From an uncultured Lachnospiraceae bacterium (GTDB lineage: Bacteria; Bacillota; Clostridia; Lachnospirales; Lachnospiraceae): 37,520 nucleotides of DNA. The stretch covers positions 1 to 37,520 of the forward strand of contig CAMFDJ010000026.1 of assembly GCA_945949085.1 (NCBI GenBank), written 5' to 3'. Position 1 is the first letter of the stretch; each line of letters opens with the position of its first letter. Under the pieces are notes generated by a model that was not told the DNA's origin, made no database searches, and worked only from the letters and a program-made list of their open reading frames with translations. Shown here one piece after another: positions 1 through 7,363 of the stretch. A program made the translations under genes and the position numbers.

Positions 1-2
1 TC

Positions 3-1934
3 AAGACAGGTGCGATGTCCTATGGTTCTATCTCCCAGGAAGCACATGAATGTCTTGCAATTGCGATGAACAATCTGGGAGGCAAGTCCAATACCGGAGA
101 AGGAGGGGAAGATCTGGAGAGACTTTCCATCGGACCTGACGGATTGAACAAATGCTCTGCCATCAAACAGGTTGCCAGCGGACGTTTTGGTGTGACAAGC
201 AAATATCTGACAAGTGCCAAAGAAATACAGATTAAGATGGCACAGGGCGCAAAACCGGGAGAGGGCGGTCATCTGCCAAGTGGAAAGGTGTATCCATGGA
301 TCGCAAAAACCCGCCACTCCACACCGGGTGTAGGACTTATTTCACCGCCGCCGCATCATGATATTTATTCCATCGAGGACTTGGCACAACTTATCTACGA
401 TCTAAAGAATGCCAATAAAGACGCAAGGATTTCCGTGAAACTTGTTTCGGAGGCAGGTGTCGGTACTGTAGCTGCCGGTGTTGCAAAGGCAGGTGCACAG
501 GTTGTTCTGGTGTCCGGCTATGACGGAGGAACCGGCGCAGCACCCCGAAGCTCAATTCACAATGCCGGGCTTCCATGGGAGCTGGGACTTGCTGAGACAC
601 ATCAGACACTGATTATGAACGGACTGCGCAATAAAGTGCGCATCGAGACAGATGGCAAGCTGATGAGCGGTCGGGATGTTGTGATTGCAGCACTGCTTGG
701 TGCGGAGGAATACGGATTTGCAACAGCACCGCTTGTAACGATGGGTTGCGTCATGATGCGTGTCTGCAATCTGGATACCTGTCCGGTCGGTATTGCCACA
801 CAGAATCCGGAGCTGAGAAAGCGTTTCAGAGGCAAACCGGAATACGTAGAGAACTTCATGAGATTCATCGCACAGGAAATGCGCGAGATCATGGCAAAGC
901 TTGGTGTCAGGACGGTAGATGAGCTGGTAGGAAGAAGTGATCTGCTCAAGGTGCGTGATAATCTCGATGAAAGATATGAAAGAATTGATCTGTCCAACAT
1001 CTTGAATAATCCGTATGCCGGAAGCAAGGAAAAAGTGACCTTTGATCCCAAACAGGCTTATGATTTCAAACTGGAAAATACGCTGGATGAGCGTGTACTG
1101 TTAAAACAGCTCGGCAAGGCGCTTGAGACAGGTACAAAGAGAAGCATCGAGGTGGATGTAAGTAATACAGACCGTGCGCTCGGTACGATACTGGGTGCTG
1201 AGATCACAAAGCGGTTCTACAATACACTGCCGGAGGATACCTACAGAGTCCTTTGCCATGGCGCGGGAGGACAGAGCTTTGGCGCATTTATTCCGAAAGG
1301 ACTGACACTGGAGCTGGTAGGTGATTCGAATGATTACTTTGGAAAGGGTCTTTCAGGTGGTAAGCTTGTGGTTTATCCGCCTCAGGGAAGCCGTTTCAAA
1401 CAGGATGAGAATATCATTATCGGTAATGTGGCACTTTACGGTGCAACAAGCGGAAAAGCATTTATCAATGGTGTTGCAGGAGAACGTTTCTGCGTGCGTA
1501 ACTCCGGGGCAAATGCAGTGGTAGAAGGTGTTGGAGATCATGGCTGTGAATATATGACCGGCGGACGTGTTGTTATTTTGGGTACGGTCGGAAAGAATTT
1601 TGCTGCCGGTATGAGCGGTGGTATCGCATATGTGCTCGATGAAAACAATGACATTTATACCAAGGTCAATAAGGATATGGTTTCTTCCTCTGAAATCACA
1701 TCAAAATATGATGTGCTGGAGCTGAAGGAGATGATCAAGGAGCATGTGGCATATACCAATTCAGAAAAAGGAAAGATGATTTTGGATCACTTTGGCGAAT
1801 ATCTGCCGAAATTCAAAAAAATCATTCCGCACGATTATGAGAGAATGCTGAAGGCCATTGTACAGATGGAGGAGAAGGGCCTTAGCGCAGAGCAGGCGCA
1901 GATCGAAGCATTCTATATGAATAAAAATAAGTAG
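3..1934 (+). CDS. gltB: Glutamate synthase large subunit, C-terminal part (5'-truncated by window)
   Basis: This is the FMN-containing half of the NADPH-dependent glutamine:2-oxoglutarate aminotransferase, which makes two glutamates from glutamine and 2-oxoglutarate in the cytoplasm. The frame is open from the window edge, so the start lies upstream and only about 644 residues are seen. The visible part opens in the TIM-barrel synthase domain (GAMSYGSIS). It includes the [3Fe-4S] cluster cysteines in [17 protein letters not shown] (codons at 747, 765 and 780). It ends in the right-handed GXGXG beta-helix domain ([14 protein letters not shown] and later glycine repeats). The amidotransferase part with its Cys1 nucleophile is not visible here. 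The stop lies 10 bp before gltD, which has its own AGGAGG site, so the two genes form one operon. Family assignment is very secure. Confidence 0.97.
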   Translation, partial: KTGAMSYGSISQEAHECLAIAMNNLGGKSNTGEGGEDLERLSIGPDGLNKCSAIKQVASGRFGVTSKYLTSAKEIQIKMAQGAKPGEGGHLPSGKVYPWIAKTRHSTPGVGLISPPPHHDIYSIEDLAQLIYDLKNANKDARISVKLVSEAGVGTVAAGVAKAGAQVVLVSGYDGGTGAAPRSSIHNAGLPWELGLAETHQTLIMNGLRNKVRIETDGKLMSGRDVVIAALLGAEEYGFATAPLVTMGCVMMRVCNLDTCPVGIATQNPELRKRFRGKPEYVENFMRFIAQEMREIMAKLGVRTVDELVGRSDLLKVRDNLDERYERIDLSNILNNPYAGSKEKVTFDPKQAYDFKLENTLDERVLLKQLGKALETGTKRSIEVDVSNTDRALGTILGAEITKRFYNTLPEDTYRVLCHGAGGQSFGAFIPKGLTLELVGDSNDYFGKGLSGGKLVVYPPQGSRFKQDENIIIGNVALYGATSGKAFINGVAGERFCVRNSGANAVVEGVGDHGCEYMTGGRVVILGTVGKNFAAGMSGGIAYVLDENNDIYTKVNKDMVSSSEITSKYDVLELKEMIKEHVAYTNSEKGKMILDHFGEYLPKFKKIIPHDYERMLKAIVQMEEKGLSAEQAQIEAFYMNKNK

Positions 1935-1944
1935 GAGGCGCAAA

Positions 1945-3438
1945 ATGGGAAAACCAACAGGATTTATGGATTATGAAAGACAGGTCTCAAAGGCCGAAGA
2001 TCCCAAAGCAAGGATCAAGCATTTTAATGAATTCCATACGCACCTCCCGCAGAAGGAGCAGCAGCTCCAGGGAGCCAGATGTATGGAATGCGGCGTCCCG
2101 TTTTGTCAGTCCGGGTGCAACCTCGCAGGCATGACAAGCGGGTGCCCTTTGCACAATCTCGTTCCGGAATGGAATGATCTGGTCTATACCGGCAACTGGG
2201 AACAGGCATACAACAGACTTCGGAAAACAAATAATTTTCCGGAATTTACCGCGAGGGTTTGTCCGGCACTTTGTGAAAATGCCTGTACATGTGGTCTGTA
2301 CGGAGATCCGGTAGCCACGAAGGAAAATGAATATGCCATTATAGAGAATGCATATGAAAAGGGATATGCTGCGCCAAAGCCGCCCAGACAGCGCACCGGC
2401 AAGAAGGTGGCTGTGATCGGCAGCGGCCCGAGCGGACTTGCAGTGGCAGACCAGCTTAATAAGCGTGGACATCTTGTGACTGTCTATGAGAGAAGTGACA
2501 GAGTAGGTGGTCTTCTCATGTACGGCATTCCCAATATGAAGCTGGAAAAACATATTGTGGATCGCAAGATTGAGGTGATGAAGGCAGAGGGCGTCACATT
2601 TGTGACAAATGCAGATGTGGGGAAGGATGTCAAACCCGCAAAGCTGATGAGTGAGTATGACAGAGTTGTTCTTTGCTGCGGTTCTTCCAACCCAAGAGAC
2701 ATAAATGCACCCGGCAGAGATGCACAGGGCATCTATTTTGCAGTAGATTTCCTTTCAAAAAATACAAAGTCGCTGTTAGATTCAAATTTGAAGGATGGAA
2801 AATATATCAGTGCCAAGGGAAAAAATGTCATTATCATCGGTGGTGGAGATACCGGAAATGACTGTGTAGGAACCTGTATCCGCCATGGCTGTAAATCTGT
2901 GACACAGATTGAGATGATGCCAAAAGCGCCCGATAAACGCGCTGATAACAATCCATGGCCGCAGTGGCCAAAAATCTGTAAGACAGATTACGGTCAGGAG
3001 GAAGCGATTGCGGTATTCGGACATGATCCCCGTATCTATGAGGCAACGGTAAAGGAGTTTATCAAGGATAAAAACGGAAAGCTGAAAGCAGTGAAAATTG
3101 TCGGCCTCTCATGGGAAAAGGATCCGGAGACAGGACGCATGATCAGTAAAGAGATTGCCGGCAGTGAAAAAGTAATGGACTGCGAACTGGTGCTCATTGC
3201 GGCGGGCTTTTTGGGGGCGCAGAAGTATGTGACAGATGCGTTTAAGGTTGCGCTTACCGAACGCACTAATGTCAAGACCGCAGCCGGAAGTTTTCAGACG
3301 AGTGTAGAAAATGTCTTTACGGCAGGCGATATGCATACGGGACAGTCGCTTGTGGTAAAAGCCATTCGTCAGGGCAGAGAGTGTGCCAGAGAAGTGGATG
3401 AGAGTCTGATGAGATATACAAATCTGTATATACAGTAA
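1945..3438 (+). CDS. gltD: Glutamate synthase small subunit (NADPH, FAD, Fe-S)
   Basis: The protein (497 aa) passes electrons from NADPH through FAD and Fe-S clusters to the GltB subunit. The N-terminal region has the two cysteine groups of the family, CMECGVPFCQSGC and CPALCENACTCG. An FAD-binding GxGxxG (VIGSGPSG) lies near residues 155-162, and the second dinucleotide fold (IIIGGGDTGNDC) lies near residue 298. A C-terminal GD motif (VFTAGDMHTGQSLVVKAI) closes the FAD site. Length is normal for GltD. The start is fixed by AGGAGG 7 bp upstream of ATG, just after the gltB stop. No convincing rho-independent terminator follows; only short hairpins without a T-run are present (3478-3502, 3509-3524). 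Confidence 0.97.
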   Translation: MGKPTGFMDYERQVSKAEDPKARIKHFNEFHTHLPQKEQQLQGARCMECGVPFCQSGCNLAGMTSGCPLHNLVPEWNDLVYTGNWEQAYNRLRKTNNFPEFTARVCPALCENACTCGLYGDPVATKENEYAIIENAYEKGYAAPKPPRQRTGKKVAVIGSGPSGLAVADQLNKRGHLVTVYERSDRVGGLLMYGIPNMKLEKHIVDRKIEVMKAEGVTFVTNADVGKDVKPAKLMSEYDRVVLCCGSSNPRDINAPGRDAQGIYFAVDFLSKNTKSLLDSNLKDGKYISAKGKNVIIIGGGDTGNDCVGTCIRHGCKSVTQIEMMPKAPDKRADNNPWPQWPKICKTDYGQEEAIAVFGHDPRIYEATVKEFIKDKNGKLKAVKIVGLSWEKDPETGRMISKEIAGSEKVMDCELVLIAAGFLGAQKYVTDAFKVALTERTNVKTAAGSFQTSVENVFTAGDMHTGQSLVVKAIRQGRECAREVDESLMRYTNLYIQ

Positions 3439-3600
3439 AATAATATCTCTCAAAATAAGAAATGTAAGCTGCAAAAACGACAAAAACAGATACTTCTTGT
3501 CGCTAAAATGCAGGAAAATCTGCAGAAACTGGAAAAGATTGTGTAAAATGCTCAATTAAATTTTGCGGAAGATGGATCTTTTTGGAAATTTTGTATTCTG

Positions 3601-3630
3601 TGTGCATAGAATGTGGACATTTGTGCATAA
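3601..3630. promoter_or_regulatory. Three helically phased DnaA-box-like sequences
   Basis: TGTGCATAG (3601-3609), TGTGGACAT (3612-3620) and TGTGCATAA (3622-3630) follow one another at 11 and 10 bp. On the - strand the last is TTATGCACA, an exact match to the DnaA consensus TTWTNCACA. The first differs from that consensus at one position and the middle one is looser. Either DnaA or another repeat-binding regulator could use them. They lie about 100-130 bp upstream of the -35 of the HPr-like gene. Confidence 0.45.
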
Positions 3631-3731
3631 TCCATAGAAAAGTTACAAATTGCAAGTAAAAATGAACTTGTTTCGTAGGCAATTTGTTTTCGGTAAGAGA
3701 GGAAGTCTTTATATTGTACTGAAATTAGAAC

Positions 3732-3759
3732 TTTACATTTATGGCAAAAAGGGTATAAT
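3732..3759 (+). promoter_or_regulatory. Sigma-A promoter for the HPr-like gene
   Basis: TTTACA (3732-3737), a 16-bp spacer and a perfect TATAAT (3754-3759). Transcription would start near 3766, giving a leader of about 50 nt with an AAAGG ribosome site at 3801. Confidence 0.7.
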
Positions 3760-3816
3760 GCTTTCAAGCAGAACAAGAAAACTGAAAAGAAGCATAGTAG
3801 AAAGGTGGTAATTACT

Positions 3817-4044
3817 ATGACACAACGCAAAATTTTCTTAAGAAGTGACGAAGTAAATGAATTTGTAAAAAAAGCAACCAAATGTGATTTTGATATTGAT
3901 ATTTCATACAACAGGTTTGTAGTGGATGCAAAATCTATTTTGGGGGTACTTGGACTTGATCTGCGTCAGGCACTGACAGTGACCTGTCACGGCTATGATG
4001 CTGATTTTGAACAGTATCTCGGAAAATTTGCTGCTGCATGCTAA
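3817..4044 (+). CDS. HPr-like protein lacking the active-site histidine
   Basis: A 75-residue protein resembling HPr, the phosphocarrier of the sugar phosphotransferase system. The second half matches well: VDAKSILGVLGLDL aligns with the HPr segment around regulatory Ser46 (B. subtilis NLKSIMGVMSLG). The N-terminal segment that should read G-[IL]-H-A-R-P-A is absent; the protein goes from RKIFLRSDE straight into VNEFVKKAT, so there is no His15 to carry phosphate. I infer a regulatory or structural role, possibly as a target of HPr kinase at the retained serine, rather than sugar transport. A GTG at 3805 could extend the frame, but AAAGGTGG sits 8-12 bp before ATG 3817, which is the better start. 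The gene is monocistronic, with its own promoter and terminator. Confidence 0.8.
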   Translation: MTQRKIFLRSDEVNEFVKKATKCDFDIDISYNRFVVDAKSILGVLGLDLRQALTVTCHGYDADFEQYLGKFAAAC

Positions 4045-4073
4045 AGACAAAAACAGAACAAATGTTTGACTGA

Positions 4074-4114
4074 CTGTCAGGAATAGGGTACACTATTCCT
4101 GACAGTTTTGTTTT
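4074..4114 (+). terminator. Rho-independent terminator of the HPr-like gene
   Basis: A 13-bp perfect stem, CTGTCAGGAATAG (4074-4086) with CTATTCCTGACAG (4093-4105), has a 6-nt loop and is followed by TTTTGTTTT. The T-run merges directly into the left end of the family A repeat. Confidence 0.92.
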
Positions 4115-4338
4115 GTAGCGAGGAAGGAAAGCAAGCGCGAACGAAGTTCGCATTTGGTTTCAACGAGGCAAGCACGAGCCTGCACTTGTGCAAATGCTCG
4201 TAGTTGCCGAGTGCCTCCATCGAGAAGAAGCGATAGCGTATTCGAGATGGTCCGAGCGGTCGCGGAAATTCGTGGAGCGCGAAGCGCGGCGTCTGCGAAG
4301 CAGACGGAATTATGAGTGCAAGAGGAAGGAAAATGAGC
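4114..4338. repeat. Family A structured repeat, long divergent copy
   Basis: It starts as TGTAGCGAGGAAGG in the T-run of the preceding terminator and ends as GCAAGAGGAAGGAAAATGAGC at the next gene start. Its right half (4267-4338) is nearly identical to the 115-bp units at 21077-21306; the middle (about 4160-4265) is unique. It folds into serial hairpins on paper: GCGAAC-GAA-GTTCGC (4137-4151); a nested stem GGCAA/TTGCC, ACGAGC/GCTCGT, GCAC/GTGC (4167-4208); and AATTC/GAATT (4267-4311) enclosing GCGC-GAA-GCGC (4277-4287) and GTCTGC-GAA-GCAGAC (4291-4305). It carries no transposase. It could be a MITE-like element or a structured RNA. Confidence 0.85.
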
Positions 4339-6852
4339 ATGGATGTACAGATTTCGGTGCGTAATCTGGTGGAATTTATAATGCGTGAAGGTGATATTGA
4401 CAACAGAAGCGGATCCTTCAATGAAAATGCAATGCTGGAGGGAAGCAAAATTCACCGGATGATCCAGGGACGTATGGGACCGGAGTATGAATCGGAGGTC
4501 AGTCTGCGTTATGTAAAGGATTGCGGAAATTATCGCATTATTTTGGACGGACGGGCAGATGGCGTGCTGCGGCAGGGCGGTCATGTTGTGGTTGACGAAA
4601 TCAAGGGAACATGCCGTGACTTAAAAAAGCAAAAGGAGCCGGAAGGGGTTCATCTGGCACAGGCCAAGTGCTATGCCTATATGATCGCTCGGCGCGAACA
4701 ACTTTCGGACATCGGGGTCAGAATGACCTATTGTAATATGGATACCCGCGAAATCAAATATTTCCATGAGAATTTCACATTTCCTACATTAGAGAGATGG
4801 TTTACACAGCTCCTTTCGGATTATCAGAAATGGGCGGAATTTGAATATACATGGAAGAAACTGCGTCAGAGAAGCATTCACACACTGGAATTTCCGTTTT
4901 CCTATCGAAACGGACAGAAGGAACTGGCAGGACATGTCTATCAGACAATCTGTCATAGAAAAAAATTATTCATTCAGGCGCCGACAGGTGTCGGAAAGAC
5001 AATCTCAACCTTGTTTCCGGCCATTAAGGCAGTCGGGGAAGGGAAAGCAGACAAAATATTCTATCTGACTGCCAAGACCATCACGCGAACCGTTGCCGAA
5101 AATACCTTTTCGCTGTTAAAAAAGGGAGGTCTGCGCTACAAAACGCTTTCACTTACCGCGAAAGAAAAAATATGTAAGATGGAACAGACTGACTGCAATC
5201 CGGAATACTGCCCCTATGCAAAGGGACATTTTGACCGGATTAATGATGCCATGTATGAGCTTTTGACAACGGAGGATACCTTCGACAGAAACGTGATAGA
5301 ACGATATGCCGAAAAGCATCGGGTCTGTCCGTTTGAGATGGCATTGGATCTGAGCCTTTTTGCAGATGCGGTTATCTGCGATTATAACTACCTGTTTGAT
5401 CCGTATGCGCATTTGAAACGCTTTTTTACAGAAGGGATAAAGGGACCGTACCTCTTTTTGGTGGATGAGGCTCATAATCTTGTGGATAGAGGCAGACAGA
5501 TGTATTCGGCCGAACTGGTCAAGGAAGAGTTTTTGGCGCTGAGGAAACAGATTCAGCCGTATGGCACAAAGCTGGAACCATATATAGATCGTTGTAATAA
5601 AGAACTTCTGGCAATCAAAAAAGAGACAGAAGGGTTTCGGGTGCTTACATCGGCGGGCAGCTTTGATATGCAGCTTACGAGATTGCATGGCGCAATCAGC
5701 ACATATCTGGAGGATGAGGAAGATTCTCCGGTCAGAGAAGAATTACTGGAATTCTATTTTAAATTGTCCCGTTATCTGGATGTGAACGAACGGCTGGATC
5801 ATAATTATGTGACTTACGCAATGATGCGAGAGGATGGCAGCTTTCTCATAAAGCAGTTTTGTGTCAATCCCGCCAAACGGCTGAAGGAATGCATGGATCA
5901 GGGAATTTCTGTAATTCTTTTTTCTGCGACCTTTTTACCGATTCAATATTATAAGCAGCTTCTTGGCGGAGAACCGGACGATTTTGAGGTGTATGCCAAA
6001 TCTTCTTTTACAAGTGATCAGATGAAGCTTTTGATTGCCAGAGATGTCACGAGTAAATACACGAGGCGCAACATGACGGAATATTACAATATAGCAGCCT
6101 ACATCAATGCGATTGTAAAGCAGAAAAGAGGAAATTATCTGATTTTTTGTCCTTCTCACGCTTTTTTGGAAGAGGTTTTTGATTCTTACACGACTTTCTT
6201 TTTGGAAGAGGAGACAGAGTGCTGCATCGCGCAGGGAGAGAGCATGAACGAGCGGGAGCGGGAGGCATTTCTGGCATGCTTTCGTGCAGGAGAGGAGGAG
6301 AAGGGAAGCGGAGAGGCTTCTGGTGCCAATACTTTTTGGCAGGAACAATCGGTGCAAGGAAAAAGAGATCAAATGTTTGCAGCACTTCCCATCAACATGG
6401 AGATTACAGTGGAGCCGGAGAATGAGGCTGTCAATCACTATGATCGGGCGCTTCCGATGATCGGAAACAGGAGTGTAATCGGATTTTGTGTACTGGGAGG
6501 AATTTTTTCAGAGGGAATCGATTTAAAGGGGGATGCTCTGATCGGCTCGATCATCATAGGGACGGGATTGCCGCAGGTTTGTGAGGAGCGGGAGCTCCTA
6601 AAACATTTCTTTGACGAGGAAGGAAAGAACGGATTTGATTATGCGTATCGATATCCCGGTATGAATAAGGTTTTGCAGGCAGCCGGACGAGTGATCAGGA
6701 GTGCTTCTGACAGAGGTGTGGTGGCACTTCTCGATGAGCGGTTCTTGCAGCATGCCTATACGAAGCTGTTTCCCAGAGAATGGCAGGCGTATTGTGTTGT
6801 CAGTGCCAAGGAGTGTGCGGTCAAAACCGCAGCATTTTGGCAAGGGGAATAA
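4333..6852 (+). CDS. XPD/DinG-type Fe-S helicase with N-terminal PD-(D/E)XK nuclease-like domain
   Basis: A 839-residue superfamily 2 helicase, probably for DNA repair in the cytoplasm. Residues about 1-125 look like a Cas4/RecB-type nuclease: D72 and D76 in LDGRADGV, then D88-E89-I-K91, then a Q-x3-Y helix (AQAKCYAY). The helicase follows with Walker A APTGVGKT (K222), four cysteines typical of the XPD iron-sulfur domain (C281, C288, C293, C332), a DEAH box (D378) and motif VI QAAGRVIRS near the end. The 5'->3' polarity is inferred from the family. The upstream repeat provides AGAGGAAGG about 5 bp before ATG 4333. An upstream in-frame ATG at 4312 has no ribosome site and lies inside the repeat, so 4333 (or ATG 4339) is preferred. 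A weak terminator follows at 7006. Confidence 0.9.
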   Translation: MSMDVQISVRNLVEFIMREGDIDNRSGSFNENAMLEGSKIHRMIQGRMGPEYESEVSLRYVKDCGNYRIILDGRADGVLRQGGHVVVDEIKGTCRDLKKQKEPEGVHLAQAKCYAYMIARREQLSDIGVRMTYCNMDTREIKYFHENFTFPTLERWFTQLLSDYQKWAEFEYTWKKLRQRSIHTLEFPFSYRNGQKELAGHVYQTICHRKKLFIQAPTGVGKTISTLFPAIKAVGEGKADKIFYLTAKTITRTVAENTFSLLKKGGLRYKTLSLTAKEKICKMEQTDCNPEYCPYAKGHFDRINDAMYELLTTEDTFDRNVIERYAEKHRVCPFEMALDLSLFADAVICDYNYLFDPYAHLKRFFTEGIKGPYLFLVDEAHNLVDRGRQMYSAELVKEEFLALRKQIQPYGTKLEPYIDRCNKELLAIKKETEGFRVLTSAGSFDMQLTRLHGAISTYLEDEEDSPVREELLEFYFKLSRYLDVNERLDHNYVTYAMMREDGSFLIKQFCVNPAKRLKECMDQGISVILFSATFLPIQYYKQLLGGEPDDFEVYAKSSFTSDQMKLLIARDVTSKYTRRNMTEYYNIAAYINAIVKQKRGNYLIFCPSHAFLEEVFDSYTTFFLEEETECCIAQGESMNEREREAFLACFRAGEEEKGSGEASGANTFWQEQSVQGKRDQMFAALPINMEITVEPENEAVNHYDRALPMIGNRSVIGFCVLGGIFSEGIDLKGDALIGSIIIGTGLPQVCEERELLKHFFDEEGKNGFDYAYRYPGMNKVLQAAGRVIRSASDRGVVALLDERFLQHAYTKLFPREWQAYCVVSAKECAVKTAAFWQGE

Positions 6853-6922
6853 ATAACGAATGATATGAAATTGATGACGAAGACACAAGGAAAAATAAAT
6901 TATGAAAGTTATTTAAAAAGAA

Positions 6923-6931
6923 TGTGGATAA
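6923..6931 (-). promoter_or_regulatory. Perfect DnaA box
   Basis: TGTGGATAA on + is TTATCCACA on -, the canonical strong DnaA box. It lies in an AT-rich intergenic stretch and shares a 10-base core (TGTGGATAAC) with the box at 7079. Confidence 0.6.
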
Positions 6932-7005
6932 CTCACATGAGAGGATTACATAACAAATAAAATAGCGAAAGATATTTTAAAAGAGCAATTTATCGGTAAA
7001 AGATG

Positions 7006-7052
7006 GGGAAATGCAATATGACACACAGTTTTTGCAATTTCCCTTTCATTTT
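7006..7052 (+). terminator. Possible terminator after the helicase gene
   Basis: GGGAAATGCAA (7006-7016) can pair with TTGCAATTTCCC (7032-7043) with a one-base bulge, followed by TTTCATTTT. The T-run is broken and the loop is 15 nt, so this is a moderate candidate only. Confidence 0.45.
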
Positions 7053-7078
7053 ATCGCAAGAATGACAAGGATGTCCTG

Positions 7079-7099
7079 TGTGGATAACTTTGTGGAAAT
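7079..7099 (-). promoter_or_regulatory. Perfect DnaA box plus adjacent weak box
   Basis: TGTGGATAA at 7079-7087 is a perfect TTATCCACA on -. TGTGGAAAT at 7091-7099, 12 bp further on, reads ATTTCCACA, one mismatch from TTWTNCACA. Same orientation as the box at 6923, 156 bp away. Confidence 0.6.
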
Positions 7100-7303
7100 T
7101 GGGGATTTCTTTTTGCGAAAACCCAAAATAACGGACTTATGCAAAAAATGACTCTAAAAATCGTTTTTGCAAGAGTTCTTGCATGAAAAAAACGAAAAAG
7201 AAGAATTATGTCAACGACTGAAGAGGAAGTGATTTCCTGATAACAGTCGTTCTGATAATAACAGAAGAATCTCTTAAATTTGGGAGACCTATGAATCTCT
7301 GAC

Positions 7304-7332
7304 TTGGTTTGGCGCGATGGATGTGATAAAAT
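7304..7332 (+). promoter_or_regulatory. Probable promoter of the ABC transporter operon
   Basis: TTGGTT (7304-7309), a 17-bp spacer and TAAAAT (7327-7332). The predicted start near 7339 leaves a short leader containing the GGAAGGA ribosome site at 7349. Both hexamers are imperfect. Confidence 0.5.
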
Positions 7333-7363
7333 AAAATGAAATGATTCTGGAAGGAGCATTCAG

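Larger units (their letters stand above)
3439..3816. other. 378-bp gene-free region upstream of the HPr-like gene
   Basis: No ORF with a ribosome site is present on either strand. It contains two small hairpins just after gltD, a cluster of three DnaA-box-like sequences at 3601-3630, a weak stem (AAATTGC 3647-3653 with GCAATTT 3679-3685) and a sigma-A type promoter at 3732-3759. The rest is AT-rich and unexplained. Confidence 0.7.
6853..7363. other. 511-bp gene-free region with DnaA boxes and palindromes
   Basis: Very AT-rich, with no convincing ORF; a 102-codon frame on the - strand lacks a ribosome site and any recognisable fold. It holds two perfect DnaA boxes, a terminator-like hairpin (7006-7052), a palindrome TGCAAG-N4-CTTGCA flanked by T and A runs (about 7162-7193), and a promoter for the ABC operon at 7304-7332. 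Confidence 0.7.

Noticed and set aside
1987..2553. 188-codon frame antisense to gltD
   Set aside because: Shadow frame of a well-conserved gene without a ribosome site.
4114..4338. CRISPR array or transposase-bearing insertion sequence
   Set aside because: Repeats are long, tandem without unique spacers, or single; no cas genes and no transposase frame.
6865..6960. 31-codon frame after the helicase gene
   Set aside because: The ribosome site is too far upstream (AGGGGA overlapping the helicase stop), and the product has no recognisable features.
7051..7359. 102-codon - strand frame
   Set aside because: No ribosome site; AT-rich intergenic DNA gives Phe/Ser-rich nonsense; it overlaps the promoter and DnaA boxes.
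6853..7363. Chromosomal origin of replication
   Set aside because: Two boxes only, with no dnaA, dnaN or other replication-initiation gene beside them. A titration or regulatory site is the more modest reading.
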